From a bacterium (GTDB lineage: Bacteria > Sysuimicrobiota > Sysuimicrobiia > Sysuimicrobiales > Thermofontiviventaceae), in NCBI GenBank assembly GCA_030550015.1, contig JAUQQG010000037.1:1-49710 (forward strand): a DNA stretch of 49,710 nucleotides, read 5' to 3'. The notes beneath the pieces are model-generated. The model saw only the letters and a list, made by a program, of their open reading frames with translations, was not told the origin of the DNA and searched no databases. This document shows, one piece after another, positions 1-7,514 of this stretch (its first letter is position 1; every line of letters starts with the position of its first letter). A program made the position numbers and the translations under genes.

Positions 1-44
1 GTAAGAATCAGAACCACTCCGATTCCTATCGCGGCTCTTCTCAT
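1..44 (-). CDS. nosY: NosY-like ABC transporter permease, N-terminal fragment
   Basis: Only the first 14 codons are inside the window. The start ATG (44-42) overlaps the stop TGA (43-41) of the upstream ATPase gene as ATGA, which suggests translational coupling. The visible peptide begins with a short basic stretch (MRRA) followed by Gly/Ile/Val/Leu residues, as at the start of a first membrane helix. In nos clusters the gene after nosF is normally nosY, the permease that works with NosF and NosD in maturing the copper sites of NosZ. The identity rests mainly on this position. Confidence 0.6.
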   Translation of the reverse strand, partial: MRRAAIGIGVVLIL

Positions 45-946
45 TCCTTCTCACTCCCCTTCGATCCTTGAAGGATTTCGTTCACGACTTCCTCGATATC
101 CGGCTCCTCGGTCGAAAACCCGAGCACACGAACCCCAGCCTCCTGGATCGCCTGCAGCACCCGGAGCCTCTCCCCAGGAGGACAGGAAACAATAAGGTGG
201 CCGTCCTCGAAGATTGCAGGATGGCTTGCCAAGCCTGGGATGCTGCAGATCGCTTCATCCGTTGGGACACGCACGCGCAGCCGCGGCCGGAACCGTTCCC
301 TGAGTGCATCGATCCCATCCTTCACCACAAGCCTGCCCTCTTTCAAGATAGCCACAGAAGTCGCCATCTCCTCACTGTCTTGGATGACGTGCGAGGAGAA
401 GATCACGATCTTCCCGTTCGCCCGCCACCTTTGGACAATTGTCCGGAGGGCCTGCCTTCCCTCGACGTCGAGGCTCAGGGTTGGCTCATCCAAAAGAAGA
501 ACTGTGGGATCGCCCAGGATAGCCACAGATAGCCCCAGCCGCTGTTTCATCCCCCCTGAATAGGTCCCCACAGGTCTCTGGAGAAAGTCCTCAAGGCACA
601 TGATCTCGACCACCTCCCTCACAGCACTGGGTGGAACGCCGCGGATACTGGCATAGAAGAACAGAATCTCTTCCCCAGCGAGGGAAGCGGGGAAGTCCAC
701 GCGCTGGGGGAGGTAGCCGATGCACCGTTTCGCTTCCTTAGGCTGGCGCCAGGGATCATATCCCTCCACAGAGACACGGCCGCAGGTGGGCCGCACGAGG
801 CCGGCGAGGATCTTCAAAGTGGTGCTCTTCCCTGCTCCATTGGGACCAAGGAGCGCTAGGACCTCCCCAGGTTCGACGTGGAAGGAGAGCTCCTCTACGG
901 CCGTGACCTCCCCATACCGCTTCGTCAGACCCTCGACCTGGACCAT
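41..946 (-). CDS. nosF: NosF-type ABC transporter ATP-binding protein
   Basis: The 301-residue protein is an ABC ATPase. It shows a Walker A motif (GPNGAGKST), an ABC signature (YSGGMKQR) and Walker B (VLLLDEPT). The 302-codon size fits the CcmA/NosF group, with about 80 residues after the ATPase domain. I chose the ATG at 946 because an AGGAGG box lies just upstream; a start 10 codons earlier has no such support. The gene overlaps the nosD end by 22 bases and is coupled to nosY by an ATGA overlap. NosF is known to power the NosDFY transporter, which is needed to assemble the CuZ centre of periplasmic NosZ. Here the role is inferred from the gene order nosZ-nosB-nosD-nosF-nosY. Confidence 0.9.
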   Translation of the reverse strand: MVQVEGLTKRYGEVTAVEELSFHVEPGEVLALLGPNGAGKSTTLKILAGLVRPTCGRVSVEGYDPWRQPKEAKRCIGYLPQRVDFPASLAGEEILFFYASIRGVPPSAVREVVEIMCLEDFLQRPVGTYSGGMKQRLGLSVAILGDPTVLLLDEPTLSLDVEGRQALRTIVQRWRANGKIVIFSSHVIQDSEEMATSVAILKEGRLVVKDGIDALRERFRPRLRVRVPTDEAICSIPGLASHPAIFEDGHLIVSCPPGERLRVLQAIQEAGVRVLGFSTEEPDIEEVVNEILQGSKGSEKE

Positions 947-2397
947 GCTCCAGACCTCCTGCGACCTGCCCTCCACAAAACCATTGTGGTCCCAAAGACC
1001 AACAAGGCCGCGAAAACCCCACTAGCTTTACTGCCCGGCCGGATGGGCCCAGTTGGGAGGGCGAAGGGGATATCTTCCTGGCGCATCCGAGGGGAGCGAT
1101 CCTCTTCCCGCGGGAGCTCCAGGACTGGGAGCGCCTCCTCGGCGAAGGCCAGCGCCCGGACGGCGGGGCTGTGAAATAGGATCCGTACCTCTGGGTAGTT
1201 CTCGCTGAGGAAACCAAACAGCGAGCCAACTTTGTAAGGAATGTCCCCGGTCCCGTCTCCGTCGAGGTCGTAGCCGCGGTAATCGCTCCAGTAGTTGCCT
1301 TCCCACCTGTTCAGGAGCCGCCCCCGGTTGAGGTGGACTTGGTCCCCGTTCTCCACGAAGGCATTCCCTGTGAAGAGGTTGTTGATCGAGCTAGAGAGAA
1401 TCCTAGCGCCAATGGTGTTGGCCGCAATGAGATTACGGCGGATACGATTCTCCCTGCTGTTGTCCATAAAGATACCGACCTCGTTGTCCACGATGCTGTT
1501 TTCTTCAATGAGAGAATCCTCACAGTCCTTCAGGAAAAGGCCGTAGGCGCCATAGCCGCGACTGTGGGCAAACAGGTTCCTGCGCGCCACGATGCGCTTC
1601 GCGTACATGGGTGCGGCCGCCACGCCGTTGTACTGGAAGACATTTCCCTCGAAGGTATTGTCGTCGGAGTACATGTAGTGGAGGCCAATACGCCCATAGA
1701 GCACGTAGTTACCGCGGATGCGGTTCCCATTGGAGAACTCGAAGTACAGACCGTCGCGGGGGTACAAAATCATGTTTCCTTCGATGTGGTTCCTATGGGA
1801 GCCAAACAAGTGAATGGCATTCCCCCTGTCGTGTTCACCGACCCCAAGACCTTGGATCCGGTTCCCCACGATGGTGTTCCCACTCGCCCCAAGCAGGAAG
1901 ATGCCAAAGAGCGCATTCGTAATCTCGTTCCCGCGGATGGTGTTGTGATCGCCAAGGACCTTCACAGCTGCCTCGTTCCTCCACAGCCGCCGCCCGCTCC
2001 CCCGGATGATGAACCCTTGGACGGTGGCACCCCCTGCCTTGATGGTGAGGACGTCTCCCTGGCCGCCCCCGTCCACCACCGGCCTCCCCTCACCCACCAG
2101 CCGCACCGCCTTGGAAATCACCAACCGCTCACGATAGACTCCCGGCTGGACGAGGATGGTATCTCCCTCGTGCGCGCGGACGAGAGCCTGGCCAATCGTT
2201 GCGAATCCCTCCCTTCCCACAATCCAGGTATGTCCCCGCCCTTCCTCCTGCAGAAACGCCTTCCCACCTTCCTCCCTTATGGGAGAGGATACACGGGAGA
2301 GAGGGGGTGTAGGTGCGCCCTGGATCGTAGCCCACGGACTCGCCGCGGCAGTCCAAGCAAGGAGGAGCGATGTTAGGAACGCGATCTTCCGCGCCAT
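925..2397 (-). CDS. nosD: NosD, periplasmic beta-helix copper-insertion protein
   Basis: The 490-residue protein starts with a Sec-type signal peptide (MARK followed by a Leu/Ala-rich helix ending near residue 20). The body is a series of right-handed beta-helix (CASH-type) repeats with recurring N-x-I-x-G-N motifs, followed by the Y-W-S-D-Y-x-G-x-D-x-D-G-D-G segment typical of NosD and a C-terminal hydrophobic stretch before an Arg-rich end. The open frame extends 89 codons further upstream, but that part is low-complexity and overlaps nosB, so I placed the start at the ATG before the signal peptide. NosD is the periplasmic partner of NosFY in delivering copper or sulfur to NosZ. It overlaps nosB by 25 bases. 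Confidence 0.92.
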   Translation of the reverse strand: MARKIAFLTSLLLAWTAAASPWATIQGAPTPPLSRVSSPIREEGGKAFLQEEGRGHTWIVGREGFATIGQALVRAHEGDTILVQPGVYRERLVISKAVRLVGEGRPVVDGGGQGDVLTIKAGGATVQGFIIRGSGRRLWRNEAAVKVLGDHNTIRGNEITNALFGIFLLGASGNTIVGNRIQGLGVGEHDRGNAIHLFGSHRNHIEGNMILYPRDGLYFEFSNGNRIRGNYVLYGRIGLHYMYSDDNTFEGNVFQYNGVAAAPMYAKRIVARRNLFAHSRGYGAYGLFLKDCEDSLIEENSIVDNEVGIFMDNSRENRIRRNLIAANTIGARILSSSINNLFTGNAFVENGDQVHLNRGRLLNRWEGNYWSDYRGYDLDGDGTGDIPYKVGSLFGFLSENYPEVRILFHSPAVRALAFAEEALPVLELPREEDRSPRMRQEDIPFALPTGPIRPGSKASGVFAALLVFGTTMVLWRAGRRRSGAWSRSRV

Positions 2398-2966
2398 GGG
2401 CTTGACCTCCAGAAGGCCAGCACGACCAGGACGAAGGCGATCACGTGGAGCAACGTCCCCACATGGAATGTCGCGGAAGTGATGAAGTTGGCCAAGCGCT
2501 GGCTCCCTAGGATCGGAGGTGTGAACGGAGGCACCCGGATGGGCGCGTCGGGATCGAGCGTGTGACCGTACAGGTATAAACGGTACCACAGATCCAGGAT
2601 CCCAAGAAGGGCTACGGGCGCGAGGACGATGAGGAGAAAGGGAATCCAGCGCCTGCCCGTCCACGCCGCCACTGTGGCAAGGAGGGCCACACCCAGGAAG
2701 GCTACTGGGATGAGTCGAAGCTCTGGGAAGTCCTCGGGCCGGATCTCCCGCATCCCCACGTAGTGGTTTAAGGTGTTAATAATGTCCAGCTTCCCCCTCA
2801 GCCCCCAGGCATAGACGGCGAGGGTGAGTCCCTCTGGGTACTGAGGAGCGATGAGCCTCACCTGCCACAGGGGGAAGGCGAACGAGAGAAGGACCAGAGC
2901 GGCGGAAAAGAGCAAGAGGCGGCGCTCCCACCTCCCGAGCTCTCCGCGCCCAATCCATCCCATCAT
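2373..2966 (-). CDS. nosB: NosB-like integral membrane protein of clade II nos clusters
   Basis: This 197-residue protein has about four hydrophobic segments (roughly residues 17-35, 85-102, 108-128 and 165-187). Between the first two it carries a PEGL motif, a Tyr/Gly-rich stretch and an INTLNHYVGM motif. It lies between nosZ and nosD, the position held by nosB in epsilonproteobacterial and other atypical nos clusters, and the INxLNHYxGM pattern recurs in that family. The function of NosB is not established; a membrane role in N2O respiration is assumed. The start is an ATG-ATG pair with GGAG five bases upstream. It is separated from nosZ by 105 bases. Confidence 0.75.
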   Translation of the reverse strand: MMGWIGRGELGRWERRLLLFSAALVLLSFAFPLWQVRLIAPQYPEGLTLAVYAWGLRGKLDIINTLNHYVGMREIRPEDFPELRLIPVAFLGVALLATVAAWTGRRWIPFLLIVLAPVALLGILDLWYRLYLYGHTLDPDAPIRVPPFTPPILGSQRLANFITSATFHVGTLLHVIAFVLVVLAFWRSSPWRGRSRS

Positions 2967-3071
2967 CCTAGCTCCACCTCGCTTTTGGAGAGTGTGGTGT
3001 CGCGAACACAGGCAGAGGAGGGTGCCCCTTGGGCATCCCTCCCCCTGCCGCTTTGGCCTTTCGTTTTCGTG

Positions 3072-4910
3072 TTACTTCTTTGGTTTCACCAAAAGGTATC
3101 CCTGCATCTCCTGGTGCAGCGCGGAACAGAAGTTGGTGCAGTAGAACGGGTAGACACCTGGTTTTTCCGCTACAATGGAGATTGTCTTTGTTTCCCCGGG
3201 CTGGATCTCCATGTTCACGTTGTACAGGGAGATCCCAAACCCATGGGTTAAGTCCTCATCCAGGTCGTTATTGGTGATGTGGAAGAAGACCCGGTCCCCC
3301 TGGTTCACTTCCACGTTGTCGGGAACGTAGCGGCTGCGGATGGCGTACATGTAAACGTGGACCTCGTTCCCCTTGCGCTCGATGCGAGCATCCTTGGGGC
3401 TCCACACCGAATTGGGGCGCTTGGTTTCTTTGGGGTGGATCTCGATGGCCTTGATCTTATCCGCCTTGACGATCTGGGCATAGTGGGGCTCGGGGTCGAC
3501 AGGGGCATCGGCGATGACGCGCATCTTCCCACCAGCGATGTCGATGAGTTGCAGACTCTCAGGATGCGACGGTCCCACACTCAAGAACCGGTCCTTAGCC
3601 ATCTTGTTGAGCGAGACCAGGTACTTGCCATCTGGAGAAGCGGAGTCTCCTTCCGCCGCGGCCAAGTGGCCAACGTTGTAGTTGATCTGCACCTTGTCCA
3701 CGACCTTCCAGGTACCCAGCTGCCACTTAGCGATGGCGCTGTCCAAGAAGAGGCTCGTGTAGGCGAACCCTTTGTCGTCGAACTGGGTGTGGAGTGGACC
3801 AAGGCCCACAGGCACCTCGGCCACGCGCACAGATTCGTAGTTGAGCACAGGAAGCCCACGCACCGTGCCCGCGAAGTCTTTCTTCTGGATCGCCTCCTGG
3901 ATCTTGGCGAATTCGTAGACGGTTACCGTGGGCTGGAGCTTGCCACTGGCCACAATGAACCGCCCATCAGGAGAGACGTCCACACCGTGTGGGCTCTTCG
4001 CCACTGGGATCAGGTACACGAGCCCGGGGACCTTCGTGGGATCCACGACTTTCACTCCGGCGATGGCGGTAAACTTGCCCGCCTTGACGGCCTTCTCGAC
4101 TTCTCTCCAGTTCAAGACAATGATGTAGTCGCGGTCGTTCTTGGAGGCGTTCTTCTCGAGCACTGTGGTGGCTTCCTCGGTGTTGTAGGTGGTGAGGAAA
4201 GCCCACCCCTCGCTCACCTTCTTCCCTGCGTCGGAGAGGTCATACTGCCATGGTGGGAGGAGGAGCTCCCACCCTACGCTCATCTCCCCGGTCTTCGGAT
4301 CCACAGCGATGGCTGCAAGCACGCCGAAATATTTCTTCCCGTACTCAGAGAGGGGGGCATAGGTTCCAGTAGGGATGGGGGCGGAAAAGCGGCTCGGCAT
4401 CATAAAGTACTCTGTATTCGGGGTGACGAAGGCGGCGCAGTGGGGGCCCATGATGTTCGGCACAGGTCCGAGGATTTGACCTACGGTGAAGGTCTTCAGG
4501 TCAATGCGGGCAACACGGTTGTTGGCATTATCATTGACAAAAAGCCACCGCCCGTCATACTCACCCCTGGTCTCCGAGAGAGCAGGGTGGTGGACATCAC
4601 CCCACGTGTACCCTCCAAGCATCCTCTTGGAGTGTTCGTCGTACCCCCACCCTGTGGCGGGATCGGGAGTAAAGACGGGGATGGTGCGGATCCGTCGCAT
4701 GGAGGGAATTCCAAAAACGTAGACCTGTCCGGAATGCCCTCCAGAGGCGAACATGTAATACTCATCGAGCTTACCTGGAGGGACAAACGCCTTTCCAGGT
4801 TCCTGGGCTCCACTCTCCCTCCCTCCCAGCTGAGGAAGGACAATGGCCAAGGCGATGACGACAAGCGTCACCGCTCCGAGGATCCCGGCGGACTTCACCC
4901 TTCTCCTCAT
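3072..4910 (-). CDS. nosZ: Nitrous oxide reductase, clade II (Sec-type)
   Basis: The 612-residue precursor of the enzyme reduces N2O to N2 in the periplasm. The N-terminal part is a seven-bladed propeller that carries the CuZ ligands. I can see the DVHH pair (about 107-108), PHCA (about 156) and further His in SPHG, LHTQ, VGHL and EPHY motifs, seven in all. The C-terminal cupredoxin domain holds the CuA site C591-X3-C595-X3-H599-X2-M602. The N-terminus (MRRR then a hydrophobic helix) lacks a twin-arginine FLK motif, so export is probably by Sec, as in clade II enzymes. I chose the ATG at 4910 because an AAAGGGGG box precedes it. The gene is followed by nosB, nosD, nosF and nosY and preceded by CuA cupredoxin and polyferredoxin genes. 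Confidence 0.97.
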   Translation of the reverse strand: MRRRVKSAGILGAVTLVVIALAIVLPQLGGRESGAQEPGKAFVPPGKLDEYYMFASGGHSGQVYVFGIPSMRRIRTIPVFTPDPATGWGYDEHSKRMLGGYTWGDVHHPALSETRGEYDGRWLFVNDNANNRVARIDLKTFTVGQILGPVPNIMGPHCAAFVTPNTEYFMMPSRFSAPIPTGTYAPLSEYGKKYFGVLAAIAVDPKTGEMSVGWELLLPPWQYDLSDAGKKVSEGWAFLTTYNTEEATTVLEKNASKNDRDYIIVLNWREVEKAVKAGKFTAIAGVKVVDPTKVPGLVYLIPVAKSPHGVDVSPDGRFIVASGKLQPTVTVYEFAKIQEAIQKKDFAGTVRGLPVLNYESVRVAEVPVGLGPLHTQFDDKGFAYTSLFLDSAIAKWQLGTWKVVDKVQINYNVGHLAAAEGDSASPDGKYLVSLNKMAKDRFLSVGPSHPESLQLIDIAGGKMRVIADAPVDPEPHYAQIVKADKIKAIEIHPKETKRPNSVWSPKDARIERKGNEVHVYMYAIRSRYVPDNVEVNQGDRVFFHITNNDLDEDLTHGFGISLYNVNMEIQPGETKTISIVAEKPGVYPFYCTNFCSALHQEMQGYLLVKPKK

Positions 4911-4959
4911 GGCACTGCCCCCTTTCTGTGCGGGCGGTTGATCCCACCCCATTTCGTTG

Positions 4960-5355
4960 TTATGGCTCGACAATGAGCTGGCCGACCATGTTCTGGTGGC
5001 TTGGACTGCACTTGATGTTGCACTGGAAGGGAAACGTTCCTTCTTCGCTTGCCACGAACTCCACGACCACGGGTTGCCCGGGGAAGATCAAATCGGTGTC
5101 GATGTCGTAATCCAGGAGTTGGAAACTGTGGGTCACGTCGTAGCTCATGAGCTTCAGACGCACCCTCTCCCCTTTGCGCACCACGATCCTCGCTGGCTGG
5201 AAGCCGCCATGCTCAAAGGTATGGATGATGACGGTGATCTCCCGGACCCCTTCTGGGTGAGGCTTCTCCTTGAACTGGTAGGCGAAGATCCCCACAGGCA
5301 GGAGCACCACGATGGCGAAGACCACAATTGCCGCCACCACATCCGCTCTCCGCAT
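4960..5355 (-). CDS. Membrane-anchored CuA cupredoxin upstream of nosZ
   Basis: This 131-residue protein has one N-terminal membrane helix (about residues 7-26) and a cupredoxin fold facing the periplasm. It retains all main CuA ligands of cytochrome oxidase subunit II: H76 in a VTHSF motif, then C112-X3-C116-X3-H120-X2-M123. It is too short for a full oxidase subunit II and has no oxidase subunit I beside it. The gene sits 49 bases upstream of nosZ with a strong GGAGG ribosome binding site. A one- or two-electron donor to the CuA site of NosZ is the likely role, by inference from position. It could alternatively act in copper delivery. Confidence 0.85.
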   Translation of the reverse strand: MRRADVVAAIVVFAIVVLLPVGIFAYQFKEKPHPEGVREITVIIHTFEHGGFQPARIVVRKGERVRLKLMSYDVTHSFQLLDYDIDTDLIFPGQPVVVEFVASEEGTFPFQCNIKCSPSHQNMVGQLIVEP

Positions 5356-5406
5356 CCCTTTTCCTCCTTAACCAACGACGACAGGCGAGAAGGTGACTGG
5401 GTGATT

Positions 5407-6867
5407 CTACCCCAGGTACAGCGCCAGGAACACCAAGGTCCCTCCGATCAGATATGCTGTGAGAGGTACAGACGCTTTCCGCGCCTGCGCTTCCTCAAAG
5501 GTCTTGTGCAAAATCCCCGTACCGACAAAAACCGACCAGGCTAGCCCCACAAGCAACAAGGGGACCTGCAGGTAGGGGACGATGCCAGGAGCATAAGGGG
5601 TCCAGGGATAGCTCTTCGTCCCGAAGAGGTCCCATCCCCAGCCAAAGGGATCTGACAGCACCGAGACGGCGTAGGAGATGTTGGGGAGGACGAACGCCAA
5701 GCTGAAGGCGATCCACCCGAACAGCCCCAGGGGGACGAGCGCATAACTCGTGTTCACGAAGACTTCAGAGAGGGGCACAGAGCGGGTTCCAGCAATTTTC
5801 CGCACCAGGGCGCTCATCCCCAGGTGAAGGCCTGGGGCAAGGACGAGGATGGAGCCAAGGAACATCCCGGCGTATCCAAGGAAGCCCCAACCTCCAAGGT
5901 TCGCCCAGCTCTTGAGAGTTCCCCACGGGCCGATCATGATGATGGAATACAGGATGGCGCTCCCCAGCATGATGAAGGCCTTGAACGCTTCGTCAAGTTT
6001 CCACCCCTTCTCCACCAGGAGATCCGTCCCGAATGGTCGCAGGTTGATGGTGATGTTCCCATAAGGGCAGGCCTTCACGCACTCGGTGCAGAGGAGGCAG
6101 TAGGTGTTCCGTTCCATCCCCCCGCCCGGGAACTCGAAGTTGGGACAGCCATACCCGCCGATCCCTCCGACCTTGAGGCTCTCGGGGGTGCTGCCACGGT
6201 AACAGGATTTGAACCGGCACTGGCGGCAGACTTCTGCGTCGATCCGCCGGAGCTCTACGGGAGCAGCCATGGAGTAAAGCCCTAGGAACCCGCCCACGGG
6301 GCAAAGATAGCGGCAGAAGGCCCTGCGCTCGAACACCAGGTGCATGACCACCGCCACGGCCATGAGCCCTAGGAGAAGGAACCCTGTCACCACGGGCCGC
6401 GTGGTCACAATCGGGCTGAACAGCGCGATGGTGAGGAAGCCGAAGTTGGCAAGCCACAGGTTCCTGAGCTGGCGGGGCCATCTCTTGCCAAGGCCTAACC
6501 CTTGGCTGACGAAGCTCACGAAACTCTTGCGCTGTAGCCACTCCCCGAAGGCTGGGATGGGGCACATGGCGCACCATACCCTCGCCCCGAAGGGGACAAG
6601 AACGACGATCAAGAGGGCCCACCAGACGATCCAGACGAAGATGATGGAAAAGTTCTTGGCCCCCACGGGGATACCGAAGATCCCAGAGAGGATGACGATG
6701 GTGAAGGCCAGGAGGTTGGGGACGATGAGGGTAAACTGGAACCACCTTTGGAAGACAAGCCAACGCAGGAAGGGTGCGAGCTGGAGGAGGTCCCTCTTCC
6801 AGCCTATCTTGACAGGCTTTGTTTCCGCGACCCGGGTAACCTTGGCCCCTACCGCCTCGTCGTCCAC
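5407..6867 (-). CDS. Membrane polyferredoxin of NosR/NosH/NapH type
   Basis: This 486-residue membrane protein has helices at about 45-65, 73-93, 140-180 and several more after residue 285. Cysteine groups that mark the NosR/NapH superfamily are present: C99-X2-C102-P, C185-X3-C189-P, C214-X2-C217-X4-C222, C241, and a ferredoxin-like C257-X2-C260-X2-C263-X3-C267-P. It lacks the large periplasmic FMN domain of NosR and so resembles NosH/NapH or the C-terminal half of NosR. The likely role is passing electrons from the quinol pool towards N2O reductase. Translation starts at GTG with GGAGG eight bases upstream, three bases after the previous gene. It lies between two CuA cupredoxin genes. Confidence 0.88.
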   Translation of the reverse strand: MDDEAVGAKVTRVAETKPVKIGWKRDLLQLAPFLRWLVFQRWFQFTLIVPNLLAFTIVILSGIFGIPVGAKNFSIIFVWIVWWALLIVVLVPFGARVWCAMCPIPAFGEWLQRKSFVSFVSQGLGLGKRWPRQLRNLWLANFGFLTIALFSPIVTTRPVVTGFLLLGLMAVAVVMHLVFERRAFCRYLCPVGGFLGLYSMAAPVELRRIDAEVCRQCRFKSCYRGSTPESLKVGGIGGYGCPNFEFPGGGMERNTYCLLCTECVKACPYGNITINLRPFGTDLLVEKGWKLDEAFKAFIMLGSAILYSIIMIGPWGTLKSWANLGGWGFLGYAGMFLGSILVLAPGLHLGMSALVRKIAGTRSVPLSEVFVNTSYALVPLGLFGWIAFSLAFVLPNISYAVSVLSDPFGWGWDLFGTKSYPWTPYAPGIVPYLQVPLLLVGLAWSVFVGTGILHKTFEEAQARKASVPLTAYLIGGTLVFLALYLG

Positions 6868-6870
6868 GGT

Positions 6871-7326
6871 TTAGGCCTCCTTCCTCCACCAGGCATAGCC
6901 AAGAGCAACCACCCCCACCACCATGGCCAAAAACGCCGAACCCGCCAAGGGGATGTTCGGGCGGACGATGATCTCCCCCACCATGAAGGGATGGAGGGGA
7001 CCGCAGATAGCCGAGCAACGGTACCGGATCTTCCCAGGGCGATTGGCCACGAAGGTGATCTCCGCCTCCTCCTGTGGGGGGACCTTTACGTCAATGCCGT
7101 AGCCATCGATGTAGACGCCGTGGGTGATATCTTCCGAGCGTACCCGCAGGATCACAGTATCGCCCAGGTTCACTGTGATCCTCGGAGGGTCAAAGGCGAA
7201 CTGCCGAGCAGTAATTTCAAACTCTCGCTCGGTGGGGGCAGGACGGTGCACCCAGGCGAATCCTGCCGCGGCAGCGCCCAAGACGATGATGGCAATTCCA
7301 ATAAAGAAAAACCTGTTCCTCTGCAT
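6871..7326 (-). CDS. CuA cupredoxin with two membrane anchors, first gene of nos operon
   Basis: This 151-residue protein has an N-terminal helix (about 7-26), a cupredoxin domain and a C-terminal helix (about 127-146) ending WWRKEA. The copper ligands match a CuA centre: H69 in an ITHG motif and C104-X3-C108-X3-H112-X2-M115. Its ligand layout resembles the second cupredoxin of the cluster, but the spacer sequences differ, so the two are diverged paralogues. It is the first gene of the nos operon, 188 bases after the regulator gene, and ends three bases before the polyferredoxin start. Electron transfer within the N2O reduction chain is inferred from the context. Confidence 0.85.
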   Translation of the reverse strand: MQRNRFFFIGIAIIVLGAAAAGFAWVHRPAPTEREFEITARQFAFDPPRITVNLGDTVILRVRSEDITHGVYIDGYGIDVKVPPQEEAEITFVANRPGKIRYRCSAICGPLHPFMVGEIIVRPNIPLAGSAFLAMVVGVVALGYAWWRKEA

Positions 7327-7335
7327 CCTAGCGCC

Positions 7336-7364
7336 ACTATAGATCCAAAAGACGAATTAAGTCT
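7336..7364 (-). promoter_or_regulatory. Possible promoter of the nos operon
   Basis: Reading the minus strand, TATAGT (7341-7336) is preceded at about 18 bases by TAGACT, which matches four of six bases of the -35 consensus. The -10 box lies only about 10 bases before the first start codon, so the leader would be very short. No convincing sigma-54 site is present on this strand. This is a weak prediction. Confidence 0.3.
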
Positions 7365-7436
7365 ATCGGGGAATTGGAGGGTTTTTGCATGTGCTTTGTA
7401 GGGGGAAAGCCTACTCCAGATCGCGCTCTGGAGGGG

Positions 7437-7456
7437 TGTTGCAACATTTTGTTGCA
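7437..7456. promoter_or_regulatory. Palindromic operator-like site upstream of nos operon
   Basis: TGTTGCAACA (7437-7446) is a perfect 10-base palindrome. It is followed by TTT and TGTTGCA (7450-7456), so that TGCAACA-TTT-TGTTGCA also forms a perfect inverted repeat. The site lies 111 bases before the first nos gene. The same TGCAACA heptamer is found twice upstream of the response regulator gene at 9528-9544. A binding site for the adjacent LuxR-type response regulator is the simplest explanation, but this is inferred. Confidence 0.6.
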
Positions 7457-7514
7457 GACGACAGCCCACCAAGGTTCTCCGCCCTTGGGAAAGGAGCATG
7501 GAACTCGCGGTCCC

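Noticed and set aside
2398..2664. Longer NosD start giving 89 extra residues
   Set aside because: The extension overlaps nosB in another frame, is Arg/Pro-rich, and would bury the signal peptide inside the protein.
3279..4976. Long plus-strand open frame opposite nosZ (565 codons)
   Set aside because: It is a shadow of the nosZ codon pattern: repeated Val/Asp/Gly/His-rich sequence with no family motif, no ribosome binding site, and NosZ on the other strand is certain.
7375..7400. Sigma-54-like TTGG...TTGC pattern on the plus strand
   Set aside because: The GG to GC spacing is one base short of the required 10, and no plus-strand gene follows. It points away from the nos operon.
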